The notes under the pieces are model-generated. The model saw only the letters and a program-made list of their open reading frames with translations. It was not told the DNA's origin and ran no database searches. From CAYGTS01 sp964352905 (GTDB lineage: Bacteria; Pseudomonadota; Gammaproteobacteria; JAHCLG01), in the NCBI GenBank assembly GCA_964352905.1, contig CAYGTS010000100.1:1-10038 (forward strand): 10,038 nt of DNA. Direction: 5' to 3'. A program made the translations under genes and the position numbers. Of the stretch, positions 1 through 7,180 are shown one piece after another; position 1 is the first letter of the stretch, and every line of letters begins with the position of its first letter.

Positions 1-11
1 ATTTTCGCCAT
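1..11 (-). CDS. mreD: Probable mreD, only the first codons in the window (partial)
   Basis: This call rests on position: mreD normally follows mreC in the mreBCD operon, and an ATG (Met-Ala-Lys) on the minus strand opens at 11 and runs off the left edge. MreD is an inner-membrane protein of the rod-shape (elongasome) machinery. The same frame stays open upstream to a stop at 51-53, so a TTG at 23 or a GTG at 47 could be the true start. None of the three has a clear Shine-Dalgarno sequence. Too little is visible to confirm the family. Confidence 0.3.
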
Positions 12-66
12 TTTTATCGCCAAATCTGAACGTTCTTGGTAAACCACAAGCTAAAGGGGCGAGCAG

Positions 67-975
67 TTACGGCGCTACCACTTGTTGCAGCTGTTTCATG
101 CCTGTTTGCGCATCCTTGTTCATGATCATTAATTGCTTAGCTAACACATGATCAGGCACACTGTGTTTTGGCCAAACTAATAATACTTCGCGTGAACGGT
201 TTAACAGTGCACTCGGTTTAGCTAAAATCGTTGCAAATAATGCGCCTGGTTCATCGGTGATTTGACTAACCACACCAACGGGATACCCTACGGGATAACG
301 TTGCCCCATACCTGAACTGTTGATGACATCACCCACTTTAATATCAGAGGTTTCAGGCACATTGATTATGGCTAAACTGGTGGCTGATCCCGTTCCCATC
401 GCGACAGCACGCACACCACTGCGAACATCTTCAACTGGCACGCCACTGCGCTGATCGGAAATTAATAAAATACGACTGGTTAAAGGCGTTACTGCAATCA
501 CTTGTCCCATAACACCTTGCGCATCTAAAACGGGTTGTCCCACATAAACACCGTCATGCGAACCTTTGTCTAACACTGCTTCATGCGCAAATGGATTACT
601 ATCAACCGCTAATAGTTCAGCAACGAGCACATGATGATAATTTTTACCCGCCGCATTCATTAAGTCTTTAAGATGAATATTTTCTTTTTCAAGTGCCAAT
701 AATTTTTGCATGCGTGCTTTGAGCAAAATCGCTTGCGCGCGTAATTTCGCATTTTCTTTTTCTAGCTTAGAACGACTGGCTAGACTTAAGGTAATTTTAT
801 CTATAACAGCGACCGGAAAGTTAACGATGTATTGGATTGGAAGCATCGCCATGCTTAATGTTTTATGGATGTAGCCCGTATAAGTTTGGCGATGATCCAT
901 AAACATTAAACATAACGCTAATAGGCATAATATGATCAGGCGTAAACCCAATTGCGGGTTACGCTTAAATAACAC
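67..975 (-). CDS. mreC: Rod shape-determining protein MreC
   Basis: MreC is a bitopic inner-membrane protein whose periplasmic part connects the MreB cytoskeleton to the wall-synthesis enzymes of the elongasome. The 302-residue product has the family layout: a short basic N-terminus, one membrane segment at about residues 10-26, a Lys/Glu/Leu-rich coiled coil at about 65-108, and a beta-rich domain at about 115-270. That domain carries the recognisable stretches LDKGSHDGVYVGQPV and LTSRILLISD. The protein is shorter than E. coli MreC (about 367 residues) because it lacks the long Pro/Ala-rich tail, a variable region. It follows mreB by 12 bases, so the two are almost certainly co-transcribed. 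The start is not settled. The GTG at 975 has only a weak AAG next to it, while a GGAG (991-994) over the mreB stop sits 15 bases upstream. A rare ATT at 981 would be better spaced (9 bases) from that GGAG. Confidence 0.95.
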   Translation of the reverse strand: MLFKRNPQLGLRLIILCLLALCLMFMDHRQTYTGYIHKTLSMAMLPIQYIVNFPVAVIDKITLSLASRSKLEKENAKLRAQAILLKARMQKLLALEKENIHLKDLMNAAGKNYHHVLVAELLAVDSNPFAHEAVLDKGSHDGVYVGQPVLDAQGVMGQVIAVTPLTSRILLISDQRSGVPVEDVRSGVRAVAMGTGSATSLAIINVPETSDIKVGDVINSSGMGQRYPVGYPVGVVSQITDEPGALFATILAKPSALLNRSREVLLVWPKHSVPDHVLAKQLMIMNKDAQTGMKQLQQVVAP

Positions 976-987
976 CTTAATGCGAAT

Positions 988-2034
988 TTACTCCGTTGAT
1001 AAAAAGTCACCACCAATCGCTTCGATCATTTCTAAAGCACGACCGCCCCCACGAGCGACGCAGGTTAGGGGATCTTCAGCGACAATTACTGGCAAGCCTG
1101 TTTCACGCATCAACAAACGATCAAGATCTTTGAGTAACGCACCACCACCGGTTAAAACCATACCGCGCTCAGCAATATCACCCGCTAATTCAGGTGGTGC
1201 TTGCTCTAAGGCGGCACGCACGGCACCCACAATCCCAGAAAGCGGCTCTTGAATTGCTTCTAAAATTTCGGTCGAAGTTAACACAAAACTACGCGGCACA
1301 CCTTCAGCTAAGTTACGGCCACGTACTTCATAATCTTTCTCATTATCTTTAGCAGCGGCTGGGAATGCCGTGCCAATTTCAGTTTTAATGCGCTCTGCGG
1401 TGGTTTCACCAATTAAGTTACCATAGTTACGGCGCACGTAATGGATAATCGCTTCATCAAAACGATCACCCCCAATTCGTACTGAAGCTGCATAAACAAT
1501 ACCGCTCAAGGAAATAATAGCCACTTCAGTGGTACCACCACCGATATCAACTACCATAGAACCACTCGCTTCTTCAACCGGCATACCCGAGCCAATCGCT
1601 GCGGCCATTGGTTCTTCGATGAGATACACTTCACGCGCACCTGCACCTAATGCTGATTCACGAATCGCGCGGCGCTCAACTTGGGTTGAACCGCAAGGCA
1701 CACATACCAAAACGCGTGGACTTGGGCGCAGAAAGCGGTTTTCATGCACTTTATGAATAAAGTGTTGTAACATCTTCTCGGTAACGAAGAAATCCGCAAT
1801 CACGCCATCTTTTAACGGTCTGATTGCAGTAATATTGCCGGGCGTACGACCTAGCATGCGCTTAGCTTCAAGCCCAACTGCCGCCACTTTGCGCACACCA
1901 CCTTCCTGGCGAATCGCCACAACTGAAGGTTCGTTCAACACAATACCTTTGCCGCGCGCGTAAATCAGGGTATTAGCTGTTCCTAAATCGATTGATAAAT
2001 CGTTTGAAAAAATTCCGCGTAATTTCTTAAACAT
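988..2034 (-). CDS. mreB: Rod shape-determining protein MreB (bacterial actin)
   Basis: MreB is the actin-like ATPase that forms membrane-bound filaments guiding lateral peptidoglycan synthesis. The product is 348 residues, matching the usual length of about 347. The actin-fold motifs are present in order: phosphate-1 loop DLGTAN (16-21), phosphate-2 loop DIGGGTTE (163-170) and adenosine motif TGGGALL (295-301). The N-terminus (MFKKLRGIFSNDLSIDLG) aligns from memory with E. coli MreB, including an amphipathic start suited to membrane contact. This favours the ATG at 2034. An in-frame TTG at 2043 would add three residues. The nearest Shine-Dalgarno, GAGGA (2047-2051), lies 12 bases from the ATG but only 3 from the TTG. 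Of 28 arginine codons, 27 are CGN. It is first in an operon with mreC. Confidence 0.98.
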   Translation of the reverse strand: MFKKLRGIFSNDLSIDLGTANTLIYARGKGIVLNEPSVVAIRQEGGVRKVAAVGLEAKRMLGRTPGNITAIRPLKDGVIADFFVTEKMLQHFIHKVHENRFLRPSPRVLVCVPCGSTQVERRAIRESALGAGAREVYLIEEPMAAAIGSGMPVEEASGSMVVDIGGGTTEVAIISLSGIVYAASVRIGGDRFDEAIIHYVRRNYGNLIGETTAERIKTEIGTAFPAAAKDNEKDYEVRGRNLAEGVPRSFVLTSTEILEAIQEPLSGIVGAVRAALEQAPPELAGDIAERGMVLTGGGALLKDLDRLLMRETGLPVIVAEDPLTCVARGGGRALEMIEAIGGDFLSTE

Positions 2035-2071
2035 AAACTGCAACCGTCCTCAAAATTCTTACAAAAACGCA

Positions 2072-2080
2072 ATCATAGCA
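2072..2080 (-). promoter_or_regulatory. Probable extended -10 promoter of mreBC
   Basis: On the minus strand the bases read TGC-TATGAT, an extended -10 (TGn followed by a hexamer matching TATAAT at five of six positions). No convincing -35 box lies about 17 bases upstream, as is common for extended -10 promoters. Transcription would start near 2065, giving a leader of about 30 bases before the mreB ATG with the GAGGA at 2047-2051 inside it. This is a sequence-pattern call only. Confidence 0.5.
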
Positions 2081-2157
2081 TGGTCATTCGAAGATGGGGA
2101 TAAATTTTTGACTGGCTTTAGCACATACGGCATCGCATCTTCACCAAACAGTAGTCT

Positions 2158-2230
2158 TATACTCTTCGGCTTTCATGCGGCGAACTTATTGCACGCGCGC
2201 CTCGCCGCAAAATGAAATCCTGTGAGTATA
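2158..2230. repeat. 73-bp imperfect palindrome in the mreB / helicase spacer
   Basis: Three sets of arms nest symmetrically. TATACTC (2158-2164) pairs with GAGTATA (2224-2230). TTTCA (2171-2175) pairs with TGAAA (2213-2217). TGCGGCGA (2176-2183) pairs with TCGCCGCA (2202-2209). Between them lie a 6 x 6 internal loop, a 3-base bulge (2210-2212) and an 18-base GC-rich loop, giving 20 base pairs in total. There is no T-run after either end, so it does not look like a simple terminator. A small non-autonomous repeat element, a structured RNA or a protein-binding site would all fit. The base pairing is seen directly; the role is unknown. Confidence 0.65.
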
Positions 2231-2343
2231 GTATGAGCACTGAATTATCGCAGGATTATTGCATACAAGGACAAACTAATATACTATCTGCACAAGATCA
2301 CAGCAATGCCCGGTGTAGCGAGGCGGCAATAAAAACAAGGTGA
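2212..2343 (+). CDS. Small open frame (43 codons) just upstream of the large helicase gene
   Basis: An ATG at 2212 opens a 43-residue hydrophilic frame ending in TGA at 2341-2343. That is three bases before the large gene's ATG and in the same reading frame. A second in-frame ATG at 2233, with a weak GAG 6 bases upstream (2224-2226), would give 36 residues (beginning MSTELSQDY). The ATG at 2212 has no Shine-Dalgarno and lies in the 3' arm of the 73-bp palindrome. It could be a leader peptide translationally coupled to the large gene, the degraded start of a longer protein, or chance, since an open run of this length is not rare. I recognise no family. Confidence 0.2.
   Translation: MKSCEYSMSTELSQDYCIQGQTNILSAQDHSNARCSEAAIKTR
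2259..2287 (+). promoter_or_regulatory. Weak candidate promoter of the large helicase gene
   Basis: A TTGCAT (2259-2264) and a TACTAT (2282-2287) are 17 bases apart, resembling -35 and -10 boxes with three and four consensus matches. The overlapping hexamer TATACT (2280-2285) is another possible -10 but leaves a 15-base spacer. Tandem 11-bp repeats ATTATCGCA (2244-2252) and ATTATTGCA (2255-2263) overlap the -35 and could be operator half-sites. A start near 2294 would give a leader of about 50 bases. Confidence 0.3.
2297..2323 (+). repeat. Upstream copy of an imperfect direct repeat flanking the large gene
   Basis: This 27-base stretch, beginning ATCACAGCAAT, matches 7181-7207 without gaps at 21 of 27 positions. 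Both copies contain ACAGCAAT and TGTAGC at the same spacing. This copy lies 24 bases before the large gene's ATG, and the partner lies 17 bases after its stop. The arrangement resembles decayed repeats left at the ends of an inserted segment, or two members of a dispersed family. No integrase or recombinase gene is in view. Confidence 0.45.
2337..2340 (+). promoter_or_regulatory. Ribosome-binding site of the large helicase gene
   Basis: AAGG sits 6 bases before the ATG at 2347 and supports that start. It overlaps the end of the 43-codon upstream frame, whose stop TGA at 2341-2343 lies between the ribosome-binding site and the ATG. That geometry would allow translational coupling if the small frame is translated. 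Confidence 0.6.
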
Positions 2344-2346
2344 TTC

Positions 2347-5300
2347 ATGCCAAGATTAACTTTTTTACAAAACACGCCGGTAACCTTATCCCAAGAATTA
2401 GCCAATGAACTACTAGACAAGCTACGGGAGAAGCAAGATATACTGCAAAAGCTTGATCAGATCACCGCCGGCGATTTTTCACACGGGACTCGATTCAAGC
2501 AGATTGGAAAGGAAAACGGTACCCCTATTTATTCAATTCGCATTAACAAAGCCAAAAGAGCATTATTAATGTATCATGATGGGCAATTCATCGTGCTTGG
2601 GTATACGGATCGTCATAAAGAATATGAACATTTAATAGCCAACCTTAAGCCCATACTGCCAGATCTCGAAAATTTTATTGGTGTACCTTACGAAGAGATA
2701 CAATCAGCATTTGAAACTGCAATGAAAGAGGATGATAGTGAGCCAGAAGTATCTGGCCAAATAGCTCAATCAAACGAGCAAACATCACTAGAAATTGTAA
2801 GTAGCGACGCCCATATATGGAATGGGAAAATCATTGAGCTTTCTCAGGATCAAAGATCAACCATAGAAAGTGCCCATACAAGCATGTCTCATGGTAATCT
2901 TCCTATTCTTATAGGCCCACCTGGCGCGGGTAAAACATGCATCATTAACATGCTTGCATATAAAATTGCAACGGAAGAAGAAAAACAAGCTATCCTGATA
3001 GTTCCAACAGCCGATTTAAAAAGAGCTGTGATAGAACAATTGCCTAGATTGCCCCGTCATGTTGCTAAGCGAATACATCCTTTTTCAATAGAAGAACTAT
3101 TGCCAACAGCATCCCATAGTGCACGCTATGCGACTGAACAGGAGTGTATTACTTATTTAACGCAAGCAATGAATAAGGTTAGGAAGCCTAAGGATGCCTC
3201 CAAAAAAAGTCAAGCAGCGGATTCAAATATAATGGGGGCAAGGAAACATTTAGCCCGATATCAGATTAACCCTGATCATTACAAACAATCCTCTGACATT
3301 CCCGCAATAAGTAGAAACTATTTGGCTTTGCTTCTTCAGCATAGTTTAAACGACCCAGAACTTACGCCGCTGAATTTATCAAAATTAGAAGCCGTGTTAG
3401 GGCTCGGCGGTTTGGTGTGCGGTGTTGATGAAGCGCAAAATGTTTCTCCTGTTCATATGCATAATCTCCTAGCATGGCAAAATAACAAGGGCAAGCATCA
3501 GATCCAAATCGTGATGGCTGGCGATGCAAACCAAGGTGGTCACGGAGCAGGCGTAAAACAGGATGTGGAGTTTTCAAAAGTTGGTACAACGACCGTTGAA
3601 GTCTTCCCATTAGGATCCTCTCACCGATGTCCCATCGCCGTTACCAGGCTGGCCAATATCGTACTTGAAGAAATGCAAATAACGCGTCAGGGAGAAAAAA
3701 ATCCTCATCCTGATGGAAAACATGGGTATAAAAAAATCGTTAATCAGAATGCAAGTCCAGGACAGGTCTCCTTTGAAAGTTCGCAATCAGACACGCTAGT
3801 AACCACAGTAATTAGCCGTTATACAAGAAGCCGAGCACAATATAAGCCTAACGACATTTTGCTGATTGTGTCTGAGAACAAGGTTGCCGCACTGGCAGAC
3901 ACTATAGAGCATTTTGAGCGTAACAAACAGGAAATAACAGCACCCGATGAATACCCTGTTATGCCCAGTATTGTTTCTAACGCTGCTGGTTTAGAAAAAA
4001 AGTGCGTCATAGTGATCGATCGATCACTAGAAAATGAAAATGCACCAAAAAAATCATTCAGTGTAGATTGGCAAACACTCTATACTGATGTAACACGCAC
4101 GACTGAAACTTTAGTGATGATAATAGGGGCTGGTAAGAAATCCCTTCAGGGGATAAAAAACCAATACGTTTGCCAAATAGAAAACGAATGTGAGAAAAGC
4201 TCATCCCCAAAACCATTAGTTCCGTCAGTTGAAGAAGAAAAGTCCAGCGCCAGTGTATCTAAACCGTTAGTACAAGAAGTAAAAGCCAACGAGTTATATC
4301 GACAAGTTCTTGATTATTTGAGAGAAGGCTTGTTGGAAAAAGCAAGAGCAACGTATGCGGCTTATTGTAAAAAAAGGCAAACGGAATTCCCAAAAAATAA
4401 GAAAGGGCTACCATCGTGGGAAGCATTCTTAGCAGCTCGTAGAGAAAAAAAACCACCCTTAGGTGAAGAAAGCGAACTGCTGGAATTTGAAAAAAAATTA
4501 GAAACAGAACAAAAAACTGATCAAGATCAAAGCCTGTACTCGGAAAGGCATTTTAAAATTTTAATAGAGGCAGTGTTGCGGGAAAACAGTATTACAGCTC
4601 ATGTTGAGTTCCCTATTTATATCGATACAACGACTGGCTCAGCCAATAATCTTAATTGCTTCGAGCAAATCGATGGGCAGAATTCTTTAACTTTATCGCC
4701 TTTTTATCTGCGCCGTGATCGGAAGTCTCCAGTTGGGAGAACACCGGATCCAGTCATTATGATCTACCTACGAAGTAATAATACAATAAGTTCCGCGATT
4801 ATGATTGGCGGGTACGAGGAGCCAGCCCGTTATCACGAGCTTCTTGCAGAGTCTGGTGCGAGATTTTTAACAGGCAATAGGAATTTCAGTACCATTAAAT
4901 GTCCGTTACAGATCGGAGCTTCGCCATTTATTGCGGCTCTAGCAGCTGTAGGCCGAATTAGACCTAACGGTACCCTAGGAAAACAGCGTAAAAAGAGCGC
5001 TAGCAACTTTATTCAGTTGCAGAGGGAATCCATTATTCAGGAATATAAAAGCCCAACGCTAAGAAGGCTATTAGAGACCCAAGCTGGCACAGCGGAAGCA
5101 AAAGCCGAGTTAGTTGCATTAAGGATCGAGGAAATAGCTGAAAATCGAAAACAACAAAACTTTCGAAATAACAGCAAGTTTGCGATACGGCCTTTTGAGC
5201 AAGTCCCAGAGCATTATCTAAGTAGCAGCACAGAGGAAGACACATTAATTAATTTTGAATGCATTGTGGAACTGAGAGCTCGTCATCAACAGGTGACAGA

Positions 5301-7164
5301 TCACAGATCAGCAGATATGCAACTTGCCGTAATTGCAGGTAAATTAAATAACCATGACAGTACGTTAACATCTTTTTCTCAAGCTTATGCAAGCAATCCC
5401 AAAACGCTTAAGCTTGGACTGTTGCGGAAAATAGTTAACTACATGTGGTTGAATCACAATGATTCACTTAATAACGCAATATTTAAAGCAGGAATCGAGT
5501 TATTGCATGCTATTTTTAAAGAAAATCTTCAAAGAGGGCAACCAGCTGCATCGAACAACGCTTACGCAATCTTGCTTTTTTTAGCAGAGTTCTCTAGGTA
5601 CGGCGATCAAGAATCCTATCACCAATCTTTCGCGCGTATTAATAACAACGAAAGCAAAACCTTATACAAACTCGCAACTGTATTCGCTGCAATCATGGAT
5701 GATGATGCGTCTCTGAACAACTACAAGGAATGTATTATTCTGCTTATTAGTAATGTAGCTTTTCATGATTGGCTACTGCAAGATAAAATTACCCTCTTTT
5801 TCAAGGGGAGTGATAAACAAAAACAAGGTGCTCCAGATAGAAAAAAACTCATCCTCTCTTTGCTGGATGCGCGAGGAATTAGCCCTTTAGTTCAACACTT
5901 GATTACGGAGCTAACCGAAGAAGAATACCTAACCCTCTACAACCAACCTGCTATTCTTGAAGCTAGCCTCATATTTTGTATACCTCATATTACAAGTAAC
6001 CATAACCTGTTGCAAACTCAGACAAGTTTACAGCCAGAGGAGAGTACAGAAACAGCCGCAGCAATGCTACAACAGCTTACTGAGCCTGGTATTGTGGTAT
6101 TAGCGCACTATATCACACTGATTCTAGCTGATATCAATCAGATCTACACATATAAACAATTTACTTCTGAGTCCTTACGCTCTCTCTCAGATCCGTTATT
6201 AAGATTTCAACGTTGGTACGACTTGAGGCGTAGATTTTTACGCTCTTCACTTGAATGTACATTCATGATCCCAAATAACGATTCCCCTCACATAAATACC
6301 TTTGAGAATATGTGTACTGTTACGCAGTCTCCGCAGAGTAATCTGCCCCGTGGGATTATTATCAAATTTAAGCGAAAAAGGCAGCCAAGTCCCAGTAACA
6401 GGCATCCTTTTTGGCACAGAGGGCCTGAAGAAAAAACACCAGAAGAACTTGATCCGTTATTGCTGCCCTTAGTGCTGATTAATGATAAGACTGAAATTGT
6501 ACAGCAATTTAGTGATCTAAATAATAACCCAGAAAAAGCCCGGCAACTGCTAACTGCATGCGATCAATTTAATCCTGCTTCTCAATGCGGCTATGTTGCT
6601 CCCTTGATAAATCGCTTAGTAATTGCGTTTGAGTCTCTGGTATTGGCGAAAAAACGGCTTGCAATCGGCGTATTAAGCACCACAATCAACTTGTTTATCA
6701 AGGTTCAGAGTTTGAACGAAGATTTTTTTACATCACAGCTTGCTAAGATTTTTCGTAGTTTCTTAGAGCAGATGCACTTAAAATCGAACGCAGAAAAAAT
6801 GTGGCAACTCATTAAAGAAGAGGAAGCAAGCGCTATCCCTCACAATTTTAACTCTTTTTTTAGTTATGCATTGCATCAATTTATAAAGTCTAATGCTGCT
6901 GCTCATATGCTGGATCAAAATAAGATAGCCACGCTTAATTGTTTATTAGATTGCTTGGATAAGGTTTGCATAAGCTCAGGGGAAATAGCGGTGATATGTT
7001 CAGAAGAATGCGCAACACCAGCAGAGTTAGATCAGTTTGAGCGGGTTTTGCAAAGCTTACCATCCGATCGTAAGGATATAAATGCAATACAAGCTGCTCA
7101 TTTAAAATTGCATGCAATAAGAATACCGCCAGAGGTGGCGCCTATGCGAACCTTGAATAGATAG
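2347..7164 (+). CDS. Giant SF1 (UvrD/Rep-like) helicase-domain protein with RelE/ParE-like N-terminus and long helical C-terminus
   Basis: The product has 1605 residues and no signal peptide or clear membrane segment. Residues about 15-100 look like a RelE/ParE-type fold: two leading helices, then IYSIRINKAKRALLM, a second strand FIVLGY and a terminal DRHKEYEHL helix. Residues about 160-600 carry the SF1A motifs in order: Q-motif LSQDQ (165-169), Walker A GPPGAGKT (190-197), Ia IVPTADLK (218-225), II VDEAQ (360-364), III AGDANQ (391-396), IV SSHRCP (424-429), V SNAAGLE (544-550) and VI VTRT (582-585). Only about 157 residues separate the motif IV and motif VI arginines, against roughly 320 in UvrD, so a full 2B subdomain is absent. 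Motif V lacks the usual His and Lys. Residues about 611-725 are a charged linker with KPLVPSVE / KPLVQEVK. Residues 730-900 form an unrecognised domain, and 970-1600 look like a helical, possibly TPR-like solenoid. Helicase homology is firm; helicase activity, substrate and biological role are unknown. Half of its first 16 arginine codons are AGA/AGG, unlike mreB, which suggests transfer. Confidence 0.9.
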   Translation: MPRLTFLQNTPVTLSQELANELLDKLREKQDILQKLDQITAGDFSHGTRFKQIGKENGTPIYSIRINKAKRALLMYHDGQFIVLGYTDRHKEYEHLIANLKPILPDLENFIGVPYEEIQSAFETAMKEDDSEPEVSGQIAQSNEQTSLEIVSSDAHIWNGKIIELSQDQRSTIESAHTSMSHGNLPILIGPPGAGKTCIINMLAYKIATEEEKQAILIVPTADLKRAVIEQLPRLPRHVAKRIHPFSIEELLPTASHSARYATEQECITYLTQAMNKVRKPKDASKKSQAADSNIMGARKHLARYQINPDHYKQSSDIPAISRNYLALLLQHSLNDPELTPLNLSKLEAVLGLGGLVCGVDEAQNVSPVHMHNLLAWQNNKGKHQIQIVMAGDANQGGHGAGVKQDVEFSKVGTTTVEVFPLGSSHRCPIAVTRLANIVLEEMQITRQGEKNPHPDGKHGYKKIVNQNASPGQVSFESSQSDTLVTTVISRYTRSRAQYKPNDILLIVSENKVAALADTIEHFERNKQEITAPDEYPVMPSIVSNAAGLEKKCVIVIDRSLENENAPKKSFSVDWQTLYTDVTRTTETLVMIIGAGKKSLQGIKNQYVCQIENECEKSSSPKPLVPSVEEEKSSASVSKPLVQEVKANELYRQVLDYLREGLLEKARATYAAYCKKRQTEFPKNKKGLPSWEAFLAARREKKPPLGEESELLEFEKKLETEQKTDQDQSLYSERHFKILIEAVLRENSITAHVEFPIYIDTTTGSANNLNCFEQIDGQNSLTLSPFYLRRDRKSPVGRTPDPVIMIYLRSNNTISSAIMIGGYEEPARYHELLAESGARFLTGNRNFSTIKCPLQIGASPFIAALAAVGRIRPNGTLGKQRKKSASNFIQLQRESIIQEYKSPTLRRLLETQAGTAEAKAELVALRIEEIAENRKQQNFRNNSKFAIRPFEQVPEHYLSSSTEEDTLINFECIVELRARHQQVTDHRSADMQLAVIAGKLNNHDSTLTSFSQAYASNPKTLKLGLLRKIVNYMWLNHNDSLNNAIFKAGIELLHAIFKENLQRGQPAASNNAYAILLFLAEFSRYGDQESYHQSFARINNNESKTLYKLATVFAAIMDDDASLNNYKECIILLISNVAFHDWLLQDKITLFFKGSDKQKQGAPDRKKLILSLLDARGISPLVQHLITELTEEEYLTLYNQPAILEASLIFCIPHITSNHNLLQTQTSLQPEESTETAAAMLQQLTEPGIVVLAHYITLILADINQIYTYKQFTSESLRSLSDPLLRFQRWYDLRRRFLRSSLECTFMIPNNDSPHINTFENMCTVTQSPQSNLPRGIIIKFKRKRQPSPSNRHPFWHRGPEEKTPEELDPLLLPLVLINDKTEIVQQFSDLNNNPEKARQLLTACDQFNPASQCGYVAPLINRLVIAFESLVLAKKRLAIGVLSTTINLFIKVQSLNEDFFTSQLAKIFRSFLEQMHLKSNAEKMWQLIKEEEASAIPHNFNSFFSYALHQFIKSNAAAHMLDQNKIATLNCLLDCLDKVCISSGEIAVICSEECATPAELDQFERVLQSLPSDRKDINAIQAAHLKLHAIRIPPEVAPMRTLNR

Positions 7165-7180
7165 CAAGCAGTAGTGTCAC

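Larger units (their letters stand above)
2186..2332. repeat. Dispersed inverted repeat spanning the spacer
   Basis: TTATTGC (2186-2192) plus CGCCTCGC (2198-2205) is complementary to the continuous block GCGAGGCG-GCAATAA (2318-2332), with five bases (2193-2197) unpaired. That makes 15 base pairs across about 112 bases. The left arm overlaps the loop and inner 3' arm of the 73-bp palindrome, so the two structures exclude each other. The right arm ends 4 bases before the AAGG ribosome-binding site of the large gene. An alternative RNA structure controlling that gene is possible only if transcription begins upstream of 2186. Confidence 0.45.

Noticed and set aside
932..1252. Plus-strand frames antisense to mreC/mreB (932-1252 and 1529-1756)
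   Set aside because: They are low-complexity Pro/Arg/Ser-rich readings opposite highly conserved mreB, as expected for a shadow of a biased codon pattern. Neither has a credible ribosome-binding site or known family.
2043..2043. TTG at 2043 as the mreB start
   Set aside because: The MFKKLRGIFSNDLS start from the ATG at 2034 matches the family, and the GAGGA lies only 3 bases from the TTG, which is too close.
2158..2230. The 73-bp palindrome as a bidirectional terminator
   Set aside because: It sits between divergent promoters rather than convergent ends, and no T-run follows the stem on either strand.
2341..2343. TGA just before the large gene read as tryptophan (alternative code) or by readthrough
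   Set aside because: alaS ends naturally with TGA right after its conserved C-terminus, so TGA works as a stop here. The ATG at 2347 also has its own AAGG at good spacing.
4534..5046. A PD-(D/E)XK nuclease domain fused behind the helicase, as in RecB/AddB-like proteins
   Set aside because: I could not find an Asp followed by (D/E)-x-K on neighbouring strands in residues 730-900, so a nuclease call is not supported.
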